NCBI GenBank assembly: GCA_027493445.1
Contig: JAOSKU010000001.1
Location: forward strand, 62,001 to 126,000
DNA length: 64,000 nucleotides
Source of the DNA: Thermoleophilia bacterium
GTDB lineage: Bacteria; Actinomycetota; Thermoleophilia; RBG-16-64-13
Direction of reading: 5' to 3'
Below, piece after piece: positions 36,772 to 44,373 of the stretch (within the stretch, counting starts at the first letter, position 1; every line of letters begins with the position of its first letter). Both the position numbers and the translations under genes were made by a program. The notes under the pieces are model-generated. The model was not told the origin of the DNA, ran no database searches, and saw only the letters and a program-made list of their open reading frames with translations.

Positions 36772-37422
36772 ATGGGTCGAGAGGAGATCCTCGAGAAGCT
36801 GGCCACGTCGGTGCACGAACTCGAGCCCGAGCTCGCGGTCGAGGCGGCCAACGAGGCTCTCGCCGCGGGTATCTCGCCCGTGGAGGCCATCCAGGAGGGA
36901 CTCTCCCGGGGGATGGCCGTGGTCAGCGATCTGTTCGACGAGGGGGAGATGTTCGTACCCCAGATCCTCATCGCCGCCGAGGCCTTCCAGGGGGCGGTCG
37001 ATGTCCTGGTGTCCGGTCTCTCCAAAGACGAGCAAGACGCCATGAGCCGGGGCAAGGTCATCTGCCACACGGTGCAGGGCGACATCCACGACGTGGGCAA
37101 GAACATCGTGAAGACCATGTTCCGCGCCTCGGGCTTCGAGGTCATCGACATGGGCCGGGACGTACCGGTGGACGACGTGGTGGCCAAAGCCAAAGAGGAG
37201 CAGGTGGACATCGTCACCGGCTCGGCTCTCATGACCACCACCATGCCTTCCCAGCGCGACATCGTGAACGGCCTCGTCGAGGAGGGTATCCGCGACCGGG
37301 TCAAATGCATGTTCGGCGGAGCCCCGGTCTCCCAGGAGTGGGTGGACCGCATCGGGGCCGACGGCTACGCCGACAACGCGGCCGACGCCGTCCGGGTGGC
37401 CCTGGAGCTCATGGGCAAGTGA
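36772..37422 (+). CDS. mtmC: Monomethylamine corrinoid protein
   Basis: A 216-residue corrinoid carrier with helical cap (IQEGLSRGMAVVSDLFDEGE) and B12 motif D104-I-H106-D-V-G109 (QGDIHDVGKN), then GFEVIDMGRDVPVDDVV and MFGGAPVSQEWVDRIGADGY. It lies 58 bp before mtmB, its expected partner, which methylates the cobalt from monomethylamine. ATG 36772 follows AAGGAGGTGAGCGC. The protein is identical to the one encoded at 46116-46766. Confidence 0.94.
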   Translation: MGREEILEKLATSVHELEPELAVEAANEALAAGISPVEAIQEGLSRGMAVVSDLFDEGEMFVPQILIAAEAFQGAVDVLVSGLSKDEQDAMSRGKVICHTVQGDIHDVGKNIVKTMFRASGFEVIDMGRDVPVDDVVAKAKEEQVDIVTGSALMTTTMPSQRDIVNGLVEEGIRDRVKCMFGGAPVSQEWVDRIGADGYADNAADAVRVALELMGK

Positions 37423-37480
37423 GCGGCCACCGCCATCAGGTCATGTACATCCGAGCACACGAGAAAGGGGTGAGTACGAG

Positions 37481-38871
37481 TTGGCGTTAGCACAGAGGGT
37501 CACCGTCTTCGAGACCTTCAACCGGGCAAAGAGCGGCCAGAAGGTGGCGGAAGACACCTGGGATAACCAGATCATCCCCAAGACCGCCTCCCGCTTGAAA
37601 GAGAAGTACGGCATCGCCATGGACCCCAAGGTCATGGTCCCCACCGACGAGAAGCTCATCGACAACCTGTTCCGGGCCGGCCTGGAGATGCTGGTGGAGT
37701 GCGGCATCTACTGCATGGACACCGGCCGGGTCATCAAGTACACAGAAGAAGAGGTCTGGGCCAGCCTGGCCGCCGCGCCCAAAAGCTGCGTGATCGGCGA
37801 GGGCCGCGAAGCCCGCACGCTTTCTCCACGTAGCTTCGCGGACTCTCGGCCGCCCTTGATCCAAGGAGGGCCCACCGGCGCTCCCTGCTCCGAGCCCATG
37901 TTCCTGCCCATCCACGAAAGCTACGCCAAGGAAGGCATCGTCGACACCATCGTCGACGGGGTCATGCAGACCATAAACGGCTTTGACCCCACCCCCAACA
38001 GCCCCTGGGAGATCGCCGCCGTAAAACAAGAGGCCTACCAGGTGCGCCTGGCTCAAGCCCGGGCCGGCCGGCCGGGGATGGGCTTATAGGGCAATGAGAC
38101 CTCTCTGTCCCCGGTGGAGTCGTAGCCGCGGACTTCCCTGGTGGGATGCGGGCCTCCGACAGCCATGAGGTGTCCCAGCTCAATGAGCTGAAGATCGACG
38201 TAGGTGCGTTGGCCTTCACCGCTCATTATGTACTGGCGGGCGACATCATCATGTGCGAGCAGATGCCCATCTTCGGGGGCTACGCCGGTGGCCTGGAGGA
38301 GACCACCATCGTGGACGTGGCCACCACTCTTAACGCCTTCGTCATGACGCAGGCCACCTGGCACCTAGATGGTCCCATCCATGTGCGCTGGGGCATCACC
38401 ACCGCGCGCCAACCCCTGGCGGTAGCCGGCCACTGCGCCCGGGCGGTGGAGAAGAACGTCCCCCATCTCATGCTGGGCAACCAGTACTACACCATCGCCG
38501 GTCCCTGCACGGTCATGTGCCTGCTCGAGACGGCCGCCCAGTCCATCACCGACACCGCGAGCGGTCGGGAGGTCCTCTCCGGGGTGGCCTCGGCCAAAGG
38601 AGTGGCCACCAACAAGACCACCGGTCTCGAGGCCCGTTTCATGGGGGAGGTTGCCCACGCCGTGGCCGGCCTGCCCCTGGACGAGATAAACCAGGTGCTC
38701 GACGCCCTGGTGGCCACCTACGAGAAGGACTACAAGACCGCTCCTCAGGGCAAGAGCTTCGAGGAGTGCTACGACACGGTGCGGGTGGTGCCCACCGAGG
38801 AGTACCTGGGCATCTACGACCAGGCCGTGTCCGTCATGAAGGACCTGGGGGTGACGTACAGCAGCTGGTAG
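37481..38871 (+). pseudogene. mtmB: Monomethylamine methyltransferase MtmB, UAG 38087, frameshifted copy
   Basis: MtmB family hallmarks span both parts: VECGIYCMDTGRVIKYTEEE, IQGGPTGAPCSEPMFLPIHE, AGRPGMGL-O-GNETSLSP around the Pyl codon at 38087-38089 (residue 203), then DSHEVSQLNELKIDVGA, EQMPIFGGYAGGLEETTIVD and the C-terminus to TAG 38871. The frame breaks in a run of four C at 38109-38112, where the other copy has five; the shifted frame quickly meets TAG. With one C added the protein is intact and its C-terminal half is the better-conserved of the two copies. TTG 37481 is the assumed start. Confidence 0.9.
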
Positions 38872-38877
38872 CTCTCG

Positions 38878-38921
38878 GTGCGGGCGGCGGGGGTGCTCGC
38901 ATCCCCGCCGCCCGCCCGCAC
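38878..38921 (+). terminator. Terminator-like hairpin after mtmB copy 1
   Basis: GTGCGGGCGGCGGGG pairs with CCCCGCCGCCCGC and a trailing CGCAC across a loop of about nine bases, with a small bulge. A T-containing stretch (TCTTCCTGCTCTC) follows. Duplication A ends in this loop, so copy 2 lacks the 3' arm. Confidence 0.6.
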
Positions 38922-39244
38922 GGTCTTCCTGCTCTCGTCCTCAGGGAGGATCGAACGGGGGAAGACGCGGCTCGCTACCGAGAGCCGGCAGCAGTTCTGG
39001 GCCGACTCGTCTGGAGTACTTCGGGCACCCCTCTCTTCGGCTTTCTAGTCTGCCTCTTGCTGAGTCTGGTTTTCTAACGCCGCGGAAACCGGGCACCAGT
39101 CCGGCCGGATGCGCCGGGTCCTCTCCCTGCCCCTGTTCTGGGCGTTTCAAGGAGCGTCCAAGGCAAGCGGGTTGTCAGAGCGGGCTGGCTAGGCTAGGCT
39201 TTCATTGAACTGAGATCCGCCCGAGTGCTGATGAAACGGGACAG

Positions 39245-39316
39245 TTGACTTTGCCGAAAGCCCTTTGTACAGTTGCGACGCGACCGGTGTTCTATTTGTC
39301 TAGACATGTCGGTGCC
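39245..39316 (+). promoter_or_regulatory. Second copy of the mtm-type promoter with TGTCTAGACA palindrome
   Basis: TTGACT (39245-39250), 17 bp, TACAGT (39268-39273). Downstream GGTGTTCTATTTGTCTAGAC mirrors the element at 36.6 kb and contains a perfect 10-bp palindrome TGTCTAGACA at 39297-39306, followed by ATGTCGGTGCC. The shared blocks with the mtmC promoter include CCTTTGTA before the -10. Confidence 0.65.
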
Positions 39317-39438
39317 CCGGGGGAAAGCATCGCAGCGGGGAGGAGCCGGCACGCTCCGCGTGGGTGCCCCGTCGATGATGTCCCATGATCTGCCTGCGGC
39401 TGGACATTAGGTTGCGACGACACGCACGTGGAGAGCAA

Positions 39439-39535
39439 GGAGGTGAGCGGATGGGTCGAGAGGAGAGGTCATCCGCTACAGGGTGAATGAGTACACTCCG
39501 ACGTGGGCAAAGACATGGTGGACGGCGTGAAGGTA
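39439..39535 (+). pseudogene. Decayed mtmC-like start (or 11-codon leader peptide)
   Basis: The sequence AAGGAGGTGAGCGGATGGGT and the following CGAGAGGAGA match the ribosome binding site and first codons of mtmC with one mismatch. The match is then lost, but CCGACGTGGGCAAAGACAT at about 39498 recalls the B12-motif region of mtmC. As it stands ATG 39451 encodes only MGREERSSATG before TGA. It is best read as a deletion relic of mtmC that left its promoter in front of the next gene. Confidence 0.55.
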
Positions 39536-39575
39536 CCCCTGAATGGGGCCTAGATCGGGTGAAGGTGAGGTTGGC

Positions 39576-40589
39576 ATGAACAACAGAGAGCGGATGCTGG
39601 CTGCCATGAAAGGCCAGGCGACGGACAGACCGGCGGTGTTCTCCGCCAACCAGACGGCCACATACGCCCAGATGGACGCCACGGGAGCCGAGTGGCCCGA
39701 GGCGCATCAGAAGGCCGAGACGATGGCGAAACTGGCCGCCGGGGCCTACACGGTTCTGGGGTTCGACGCCGTACGGGTGCCGTACTGCCAGACCTTCGAA
39801 GCAGAAGCCCTCGGTTCGACGATCAAGTACGCCGGGCGGGAAGGGGTGCCCCGCATCGACGTGCACGCGTACCACTTGGGCGACGAGCCGAGCTATCCCG
39901 ACGACTTTCTGGAGCGGGGACGCATTCCGGAGCTCATCAAGGCCGTACGCTTGCTAAAGGAGCAGTACGGCGACCAGGTGGCCGTCATGGGCAACGTGGT
40001 CGGTCCCTTCTCGGTGGCTGCCAACCTGGTGGGCATCACTGAGATCCTGAAGGCCAGCTTCAAGAAGCCTGAAAGCATCATGCCGTACCTGGAGGTGGCC
40101 GAGAAGGCCGGCACCGCCCTGGGTAGGGCCTTGGTGGAGGCGGGCGCCGACATCCTGGTCATCGAAGACATGATGGCCTCCATCGACGTCATCAGCCCCC
40201 CGATCTTCGAGAAGGTGGCGCAGCCGTTCGAGAAGAAACAGATCGACAGTCTGCCCGCTGTGCCCACCATCATGCACATCTGTGGCAGGGTGAACCCCAT
40301 CGGCAGACTCATAGCCGAGACGGGCGCCACAGCCATCAGCGTGGAGCCTTCGGTCGACGCCCCGGCACTCAGGGAGATCCTGGCGGGCTTCGACCGTCCG
40401 ATCCCCTTGATCGGCGGAGTGGACGCTGTCGTGACCCTCTTCTCGGGTACGCCCGAGGATGTCAAGAACGATGTACGTAAGGCGTTGGCCGACGGGTACG
40501 ACATGATCGCTCCAGGTTGTTCGGTGCCGCCCTCGGCGGAGACCGCCAACCTGCGGGCCATGGTAGAAGCGGCTCAGGAGGCCGCCTAG
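39576..40589 (+). CDS. Methylcorrinoid:acceptor methyltransferase, MtaA/MtbA-type (UroD fold)
   Basis: A 337-residue uroporphyrinogen decarboxylase-fold protein of the type that takes methyl groups off methyl-corrinoid proteins. The zinc site expected of this group is visible: H234-x-C236 (IMHICGR) and C315 (APGCSVPP). Other landmarks are NNRERMLAAMKGQATDRPAV, GNVVGPFSVAANLVG and IPLIGGVDAVVTLFSG. In methanogens the acceptor is coenzyme M; in bacteria related proteins serve tetrahydrofolate, so the acceptor here is uncertain. ATG 39576 follows AAGGTGAGG. It has its own copy of the mtm-type promoter. Stop is TAG. Confidence 0.88.
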   Translation: MNNRERMLAAMKGQATDRPAVFSANQTATYAQMDATGAEWPEAHQKAETMAKLAAGAYTVLGFDAVRVPYCQTFEAEALGSTIKYAGREGVPRIDVHAYHLGDEPSYPDDFLERGRIPELIKAVRLLKEQYGDQVAVMGNVVGPFSVAANLVGITEILKASFKKPESIMPYLEVAEKAGTALGRALVEAGADILVIEDMMASIDVISPPIFEKVAQPFEKKQIDSLPAVPTIMHICGRVNPIGRLIAETGATAISVEPSVDAPALREILAGFDRPIPLIGGVDAVVTLFSGTPEDVKNDVRKALADGYDMIAPGCSVPPSAETANLRAMVEAAQEAA

Positions 40590-40611
40590 GCGGGGGAGGG
40601 CTCGAGGCGAG

Positions 40612-40639
40612 GGGCCGGCCGTCCACGGGCGGCCGGCCG
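40612..40639 (+). terminator. Hairpin after the MtaA/MtbA-type gene
   Basis: GGCCGGCC at 40613-40620 pairs with GGCCGGCC at 40631-40638 around GTCCACGGGC. No T-run follows. It separates the methyltransferase gene from the tRNA-Pyl gene. Confidence 0.5.
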
Positions 40640-40704
40640 CGGCATCCGGACCAGGGTGTCCGGACCTTGGGTTCGTCCTGGAAGGGCACGGGCCTGCGTC
40701 ACGT

Positions 40705-40776
40705 GGAGGGTTGGTCGGCATGACCGCGGAGACTCTAAATCTCCGTAGCCGGGTTGAACTCCCGGACTCTCCTCCA
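40705..40776 (+). tRNA. pylT: tRNA-Pyl (anticodon CUA)
   Basis: This 72-base gene folds as tRNA-Pyl. The acceptor stem GGAGGGT pairs with ACTCTCC (one G-U), discriminator T, encoded CCA at 40774-40776. The D arm is GGTC/GACC with a five-base loop, with one base (T) between acceptor and D stems and one base before a six-pair anticodon stem CGGAGA/TCTCCG. The loop CTCTAAA holds anticodon CTA at 40735-40737. The variable loop has three bases (TAG), and the T arm is CCGGG-TTGAACT-CCCGG, lacking the usual TTC. All these are tRNA-Pyl idiosyncrasies. It lies 37 bp before pylSn. Confidence 0.97.
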
Positions 40777-40813
40777 ATCCGATAGGGGCGGGAAGACGGC
40801 GGAAAGACGGGGC

Positions 40814-41193
40814 ATGGTGGTAGGCGGCGGATCGGCGGCGAGCAAGAATACCGCGGGCGGCACGGCGACCAAAGGAGGCGCCGAGCCGCGCGTGGACAGC
40901 TTCCGCAAGGCCAAGAAGCACACAGTCCGCCGCCATTCCGACCCCTTCGCGATCGTCGAGAAGATCAAGCTGTGGCCCTCGAAGACAGGGATGTTGCACG
41001 GAGTGCGCTCCGTCAAGGTGCGGGGGGGCTTATGGAGGTCCATACCCATTGCGGTCAGTCGTTCCGGGTGCGCAACTCGCGCAACAGCCGGGTGGCCCGC
41101 AGCCTTCGCAACAAGATCTTCGAGAAACCCTGCCCGCGTTGCCGGATTCCAGCCTGGAAGGTGGAGAAGTTCAACGACACCGCCTTCGTGTGA
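40814..41193 (+). CDS. pylSn: Pyrrolysyl-tRNA synthetase N-terminal tRNA-binding protein, frameshifted
   Basis: PylSn binds tRNA-Pyl and supports the catalytic subunit. The first half (frame of ATG 40814) ends VEKIKLWPSKTGMLHGVRSV; the second half, in another frame, reads HTHCGQSFRVRNSRNSRVAR, SLRNKIFEKPCPRCRIPAWK and ends VEKFNDTAFV. Both halves match PylSn. The break is in a run of seven G at 41022-41028; one more G joins VKVRGG to LMEVHTHCG, giving about 127 residues with a low-complexity N-terminal tail. His/Cys residues (HTHC, CPRC) form the expected zinc site. The frame of the first half is by chance open into pylSc. Confidence 0.88.
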
Positions 41194-41221
41194 GCACGTG
41201 CCGGTACACCAGAAGGCACCG

Positions 41222-42109
41222 ATGATGCCCGAAACCGGCAGCTTTCTTGGCTTTTCTTCCGCTCAGCGTCAGCGCCTGGCGGAGATGAGCATGCACGGTG
41301 CCGCGCTCGAGGGCACGTTCGCGACGGCCGCAGAGAGGGACGGTGCCTTCGAGGAGCTGCACGGGAGGCTGGCGGGCGAGAATGTGGAGCGGCTGCGCGT
41401 TCTCCGGGACGAGGTCCGTCGCCCTCTGATTCGCCGATTGGAGTCGCGGCTGGTCGAGACGCTCACCGCGCTGGGGTTCGTCGAGGTGACCACCCCGATC
41501 CTCATGGGCAAGGGCGCCCTCGAGAAAGTGGGGCTGGGGCCCCGGCACCCTCTGTGGCGCCAGGTCTACTGGGTCGACCAGACCCGCTGCCTTCGGCCCA
41601 TGCTCGCTCCGAACCTCTACTACCTGTTGAGTCACCTGCAGCGTTTGTGGCCGCTTCCAGTGCGTATCTTCGAGGTGGGCCCCTGCTTTCGCAAGGAGTC
41701 GAAGGGCGCGAGTCATCTCTCGGAGTTCACCATGCTCAATCTGGTGGAGCTGGGTCCCGAGGGTGACGCTGCCGAGCGCTTGGAGGAGATCGCGCGCCTG
41801 GTGGTACGTCCCCTGGGGCTCGAGTACCAGCTTCAGCCTAAGGAGTCCGAGGTCTACGGGGCCACGGTCGACCTGGAGATGGACGGCCTGGAGGTGGCCT
41901 CCGGGGTGGCGGGTCCGCACCCTCTGGATGAGAACTGGCGGATCGCCGATCCGTGGGCGGGTTGGGGTCTGGGGCTGGAAAGGCTGGCCATGGCCTCGGA
42001 GAGATCCCCGCAGATCCGCCGCTTCGGGCGCAGTTTGATGTATCTCGACGGAGCGCGTTTGAATCTGCAGGCGGGGAAACAAGCGGAGAGGAAGGGGGAA
42101 GAAGGGTGA
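41222..42109 (+). CDS. pylSc: Pyrrolysyl-tRNA synthetase catalytic subunit
   Basis: This class II synthetase charges tRNA-Pyl with pyrrolysine. The 295 residues match the catalytic domain: TTPILMGKGALEKVGLGPRH, LRPMLAPNLYYLLSHLQRL, motif 2 FEVGPCFRKESKGASHLSEF, TMLNLVELG with the substrate-contact Asn, and motif 3 GWGLGLERLAM. The position equal to Cys348 of the Methanosarcina mazei enzyme is Val here, which may alter pocket shape. ATG 41222 follows GAAGG; ATG 41225 is possible. It lies 28 bp after pylSn and overlaps pylB by GTGA. Confidence 0.96.
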   Translation: MMPETGSFLGFSSAQRQRLAEMSMHGAALEGTFATAAERDGAFEELHGRLAGENVERLRVLRDEVRRPLIRRLESRLVETLTALGFVEVTTPILMGKGALEKVGLGPRHPLWRQVYWVDQTRCLRPMLAPNLYYLLSHLQRLWPLPVRIFEVGPCFRKESKGASHLSEFTMLNLVELGPEGDAAERLEEIARLVVRPLGLEYQLQPKESEVYGATVDLEMDGLEVASGVAGPHPLDENWRIADPWAGWGLGLERLAMASERSPQIRRFGRSLMYLDGARLNLQAGKQAERKGEEG

Positions 42110-43197
42110 AACCGCGTCGCGAGGGAGCGGATGTCCGATCGATCATCCAGCGGGCCGAAGAGGGTGCTCGCCTCCGGCTGCCCGAGATCGGCGCTCTCCT
42201 GGCGATCGACGATCCCGACCGAGCTGCGCTTCTGTTCTCGGCCGCGCAGAGAGCCCGCGAGCGCCATTTCGGCCGCAGTATCTTCATGTACGGCTTTGTC
42301 TACTTCTCCACGTACTGCCGCAACCGCTGCACATTCTGCTTCTATCGCAACGGCAACCAGGACAGCCCGCGTTACCGCAAGTCGGCCGAGGAGGTTGTCG
42401 AGATCGCGCTGGGCCTCGCCGACTCGGGAGTCCACCTGGTAGACCTCACTATGGGGGAGGATCCGACCATCCACGACGCCAGGGATTACGGAGCCCTGGT
42501 GGATCTCGTCGCGGCTGTGCGCCGGGCGACGGGGGTGCCGGTCATGGTCTCTCCCGGCGTGGTGCCGCGCTCGGTGCTTGGGCAGCTACGGGCTGCGGGG
42601 GCCGATTGGTACGCCTGCTACCAGGAGACCCACAGTCCCGAGTTGTACCGCCGTCTGCGACCCGGGCAGGACTACGTGCTTCGGGAGGCCTCGCGTAGCG
42701 AGGCCGTGGCCGTGGGTCTGTACGCCGAGGATGGCATCCTGCTGGGCGTGGGGGAGACGGTTTTCGACCGGGCCCGCTCGCTCCTTACCATGCGGGCTCA
42801 GGGGGTGCAGCAGGTGCGGGTGATGGGCTTTGTTCCCCAGAAAGGGACTCCGCTTGCGGGCCGGGAAGCGCCGTCGCTGCTCGCCGAGATGGTTACCCTG
42901 GCCACCATGCGTCTGGTCATGCCCGACCGGCTCATCCCCGCATCGCTCGATATCGACGGCCTCCGCGGCCTGGAAGCCCGGCTGCGAGCGGGGGCGAACG
43001 TGGTCACCTCCATCATCCCGCCGGCGTCCGGGCTTGCCGGGGTCTCGCAGTCCACGCTCGACATCGACCAGGGGTTCCGAACGGTGGCGGGTGTTGTGCG
43101 ACACCTCGCTCCCCTGGGCCTGGAGCCGGCAACTCCGGACGAATACCAGGCCTGGCTTCGAGGGACCCACACCCGTTGCAGGAGCCAGGAGGCCTGA
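42106..43197 (+). CDS. pylB: 3-methylornithine synthase (radical SAM)
   Basis: PylB converts lysine to 3-methylornithine, the first step of pyrrolysine synthesis. The 4Fe-4S cluster cysteines are C71, C75 and C78 (TYCRNRCTFCFYR). GVHLVDLTMGEDPTIHDARD, VMVSPGVVPRSVL, ACYQETHSPELYRRLRPGQD and MGFVPQKGTPL are typical of PylB rather than biotin or HydE enzymes. GTG 42106 overlaps the pylSc stop. The 363-residue length is close to that of known PylB proteins. Confidence 0.95.
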   Translation: MKPRREGADVRSIIQRAEEGARLRLPEIGALLAIDDPDRAALLFSAAQRARERHFGRSIFMYGFVYFSTYCRNRCTFCFYRNGNQDSPRYRKSAEEVVEIALGLADSGVHLVDLTMGEDPTIHDARDYGALVDLVAAVRRATGVPVMVSPGVVPRSVLGQLRAAGADWYACYQETHSPELYRRLRPGQDYVLREASRSEAVAVGLYAEDGILLGVGETVFDRARSLLTMRAQGVQQVRVMGFVPQKGTPLAGREAPSLLAEMVTLATMRLVMPDRLIPASLDIDGLRGLEARLRAGANVVTSIIPPASGLAGVSQSTLDIDQGFRTVAGVVRHLAPLGLEPATPDEYQAWLRGTHTRCRSQEA

Positions 43198-43200
43198 GGA

Positions 43201-44373
43201 GTGCGGCTGGCAGTCGTGGGCGGAAGGCTGCAGGGCATCGAAGCGGCCTATCTGGCCGGCGAGGCCGGGTACCAAGTGGTGCTGCTCGACCGAGACCCGG
43301 CCGTGCCTGCCACGGGTTTGGCGGCTGAGACCCACGTGCTCGACGTCACCGCCGACGAGTGTGCCACTCGTGCCGTCCTTGAGACCTGCGACGCGGTGCT
43401 CCCTGCCTGCGAGAACGTGAAGACCCTGCGCTGGTTGCACGATCGTCTGGGCGCGTGGGACATGCCTTTCGCCTTTCACCTGCCCAGCTACGAGCTCTCC
43501 TCGTCGAAGCTCCGCTCCGATCGCCTGTTCGCCGAACTGGGCGTGCCTCGGCCGCTCCCCTGGCCGGAGTGCGGTTTGCCCGCTGTGGTCAAGCCCAGTG
43601 GATCCAGTGGGAGCGAGGGCGTGCACCGGGCGGGCGACCACCAAGAGCTCGAGCGGGCCCGCCAGACTTTGGAGGCCGCCGGGCACGAGGTGGTGGTCCA
43701 GGAGTGTGTCGATGGGCCGTCTCTCTCTCTGGAGGTCATGGCTGACGGCCGCCGGGTCCTCCCCCTCCTGCCGGCGCTCCTGGAGTTCGACGCGGCCTTC
43801 GACTGCAAGCGGGTGGTGGCCCCAGTGGAGGCCCCGGCCGCCTTGCTCGACTCGTTGGACAAAGCGGGTCGCCTGATCGCCGAGGGCCTGGCTCTATGGG
43901 GGCTCATGGACGTCGAGGCGATGGTACGGGGCTTCGAACCCAAGGTCATCGAGATCGACGCCCGCCTCCCGAGCCAGACGCCTACCTGCGTGTACCAAGC
44001 CTGCGGGGTCAACATGGTCGAGCTTCTTTGCCGGCTGGTTCTCGAGGGGAACCTGCCCCCGGTGCAGCTCGTGGCGGCCAGGGCCTGTGTCTACCAGCAC
44101 GTGCGTGTGGCCGGCGGGGAAGCGCAGGTGCTCGGGGAGCATGTCATGGCTGATACGCGGCCCCTCGCCCTCTGGGAGGGCTTCTTCGGCGCCGACGTGG
44201 CCTTGACCGACTACGCGCCGAGCCGAGCGCGTTGGGCGGCTACGCTGATCACACTCGGGCGGGACGTGCCTGAGGCCCGGCAGAAGGCCGATGAGGTGGT
44301 GCTTCGGCTGGCCCGCGACTGCGCGCTCACTCTGCTCGCGGAGTCGATCCCGCTTCAGGAGTCTCTGCGGTGA
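43201..44373 (+). CDS. pylC: 3-methylornithine-lysine ligase (ATP-grasp)
   Basis: PylC joins 3-methylornithine to lysine with ATP. It begins MRLAVVGGRLQGIEAAYLAG (nucleotide-binding loop), has LPACENVKTLRWLHDRLG, the ATP-grasp elements VVKPSGSSGSEGVHRA and EVVVQECVDGPSLSLEVMAD, and metal-ligand region VEAMVRGFEPKVIEIDARLP. GTG 43201 is 3 bp after the pylB stop. At 390 residues it is slightly longer than archaeal PylC. It overlaps pylD by GTGA. Confidence 0.95.
   Translation: MRLAVVGGRLQGIEAAYLAGEAGYQVVLLDRDPAVPATGLAAETHVLDVTADECATRAVLETCDAVLPACENVKTLRWLHDRLGAWDMPFAFHLPSYELSSSKLRSDRLFAELGVPRPLPWPECGLPAVVKPSGSSGSEGVHRAGDHQELERARQTLEAAGHEVVVQECVDGPSLSLEVMADGRRVLPLLPALLEFDAAFDCKRVVAPVEAPAALLDSLDKAGRLIAEGLALWGLMDVEAMVRGFEPKVIEIDARLPSQTPTCVYQACGVNMVELLCRLVLEGNLPPVQLVAARACVYQHVRVAGGEAQVLGEHVMADTRPLALWEGFFGADVALTDYAPSRARWAATLITLGRDVPEARQKADEVVLRLARDCALTLLAESIPLQESLR

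Larger units (their letters stand above)
36744..38896 (+). repeat. Segmental duplication A, copy 1 (mtmC-mtmB)
   Basis: This 2153-bp block matches 46088-48241 (offset 9344, then 9345 after an indel). It starts 28 bp before mtmC and ends in the loop of the terminator after mtmB. Differences are few except for a cluster near the 3' end of mtmB. The promoter at 36567 is not part of the repeat. Confidence 0.93.
38872..39575. other. Leader region of the UroD-fold methyltransferase gene
   Basis: This 704-bp gap holds the terminator of mtmB copy 1, a promoter with conserved downstream element at 39245-39316, and a decayed start of a corrinoid gene at 39439-39535. Between 38922 and 39244 I see nothing else that I can support. 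Confidence 0.6.

Noticed and set aside
40754-42109. A single 451-residue pyrrolysyl-tRNA synthetase
   Set aside because: The middle of that frame is a shadow of the conserved second half of pylSn, which lies in another frame and ends at its own stop 41193.
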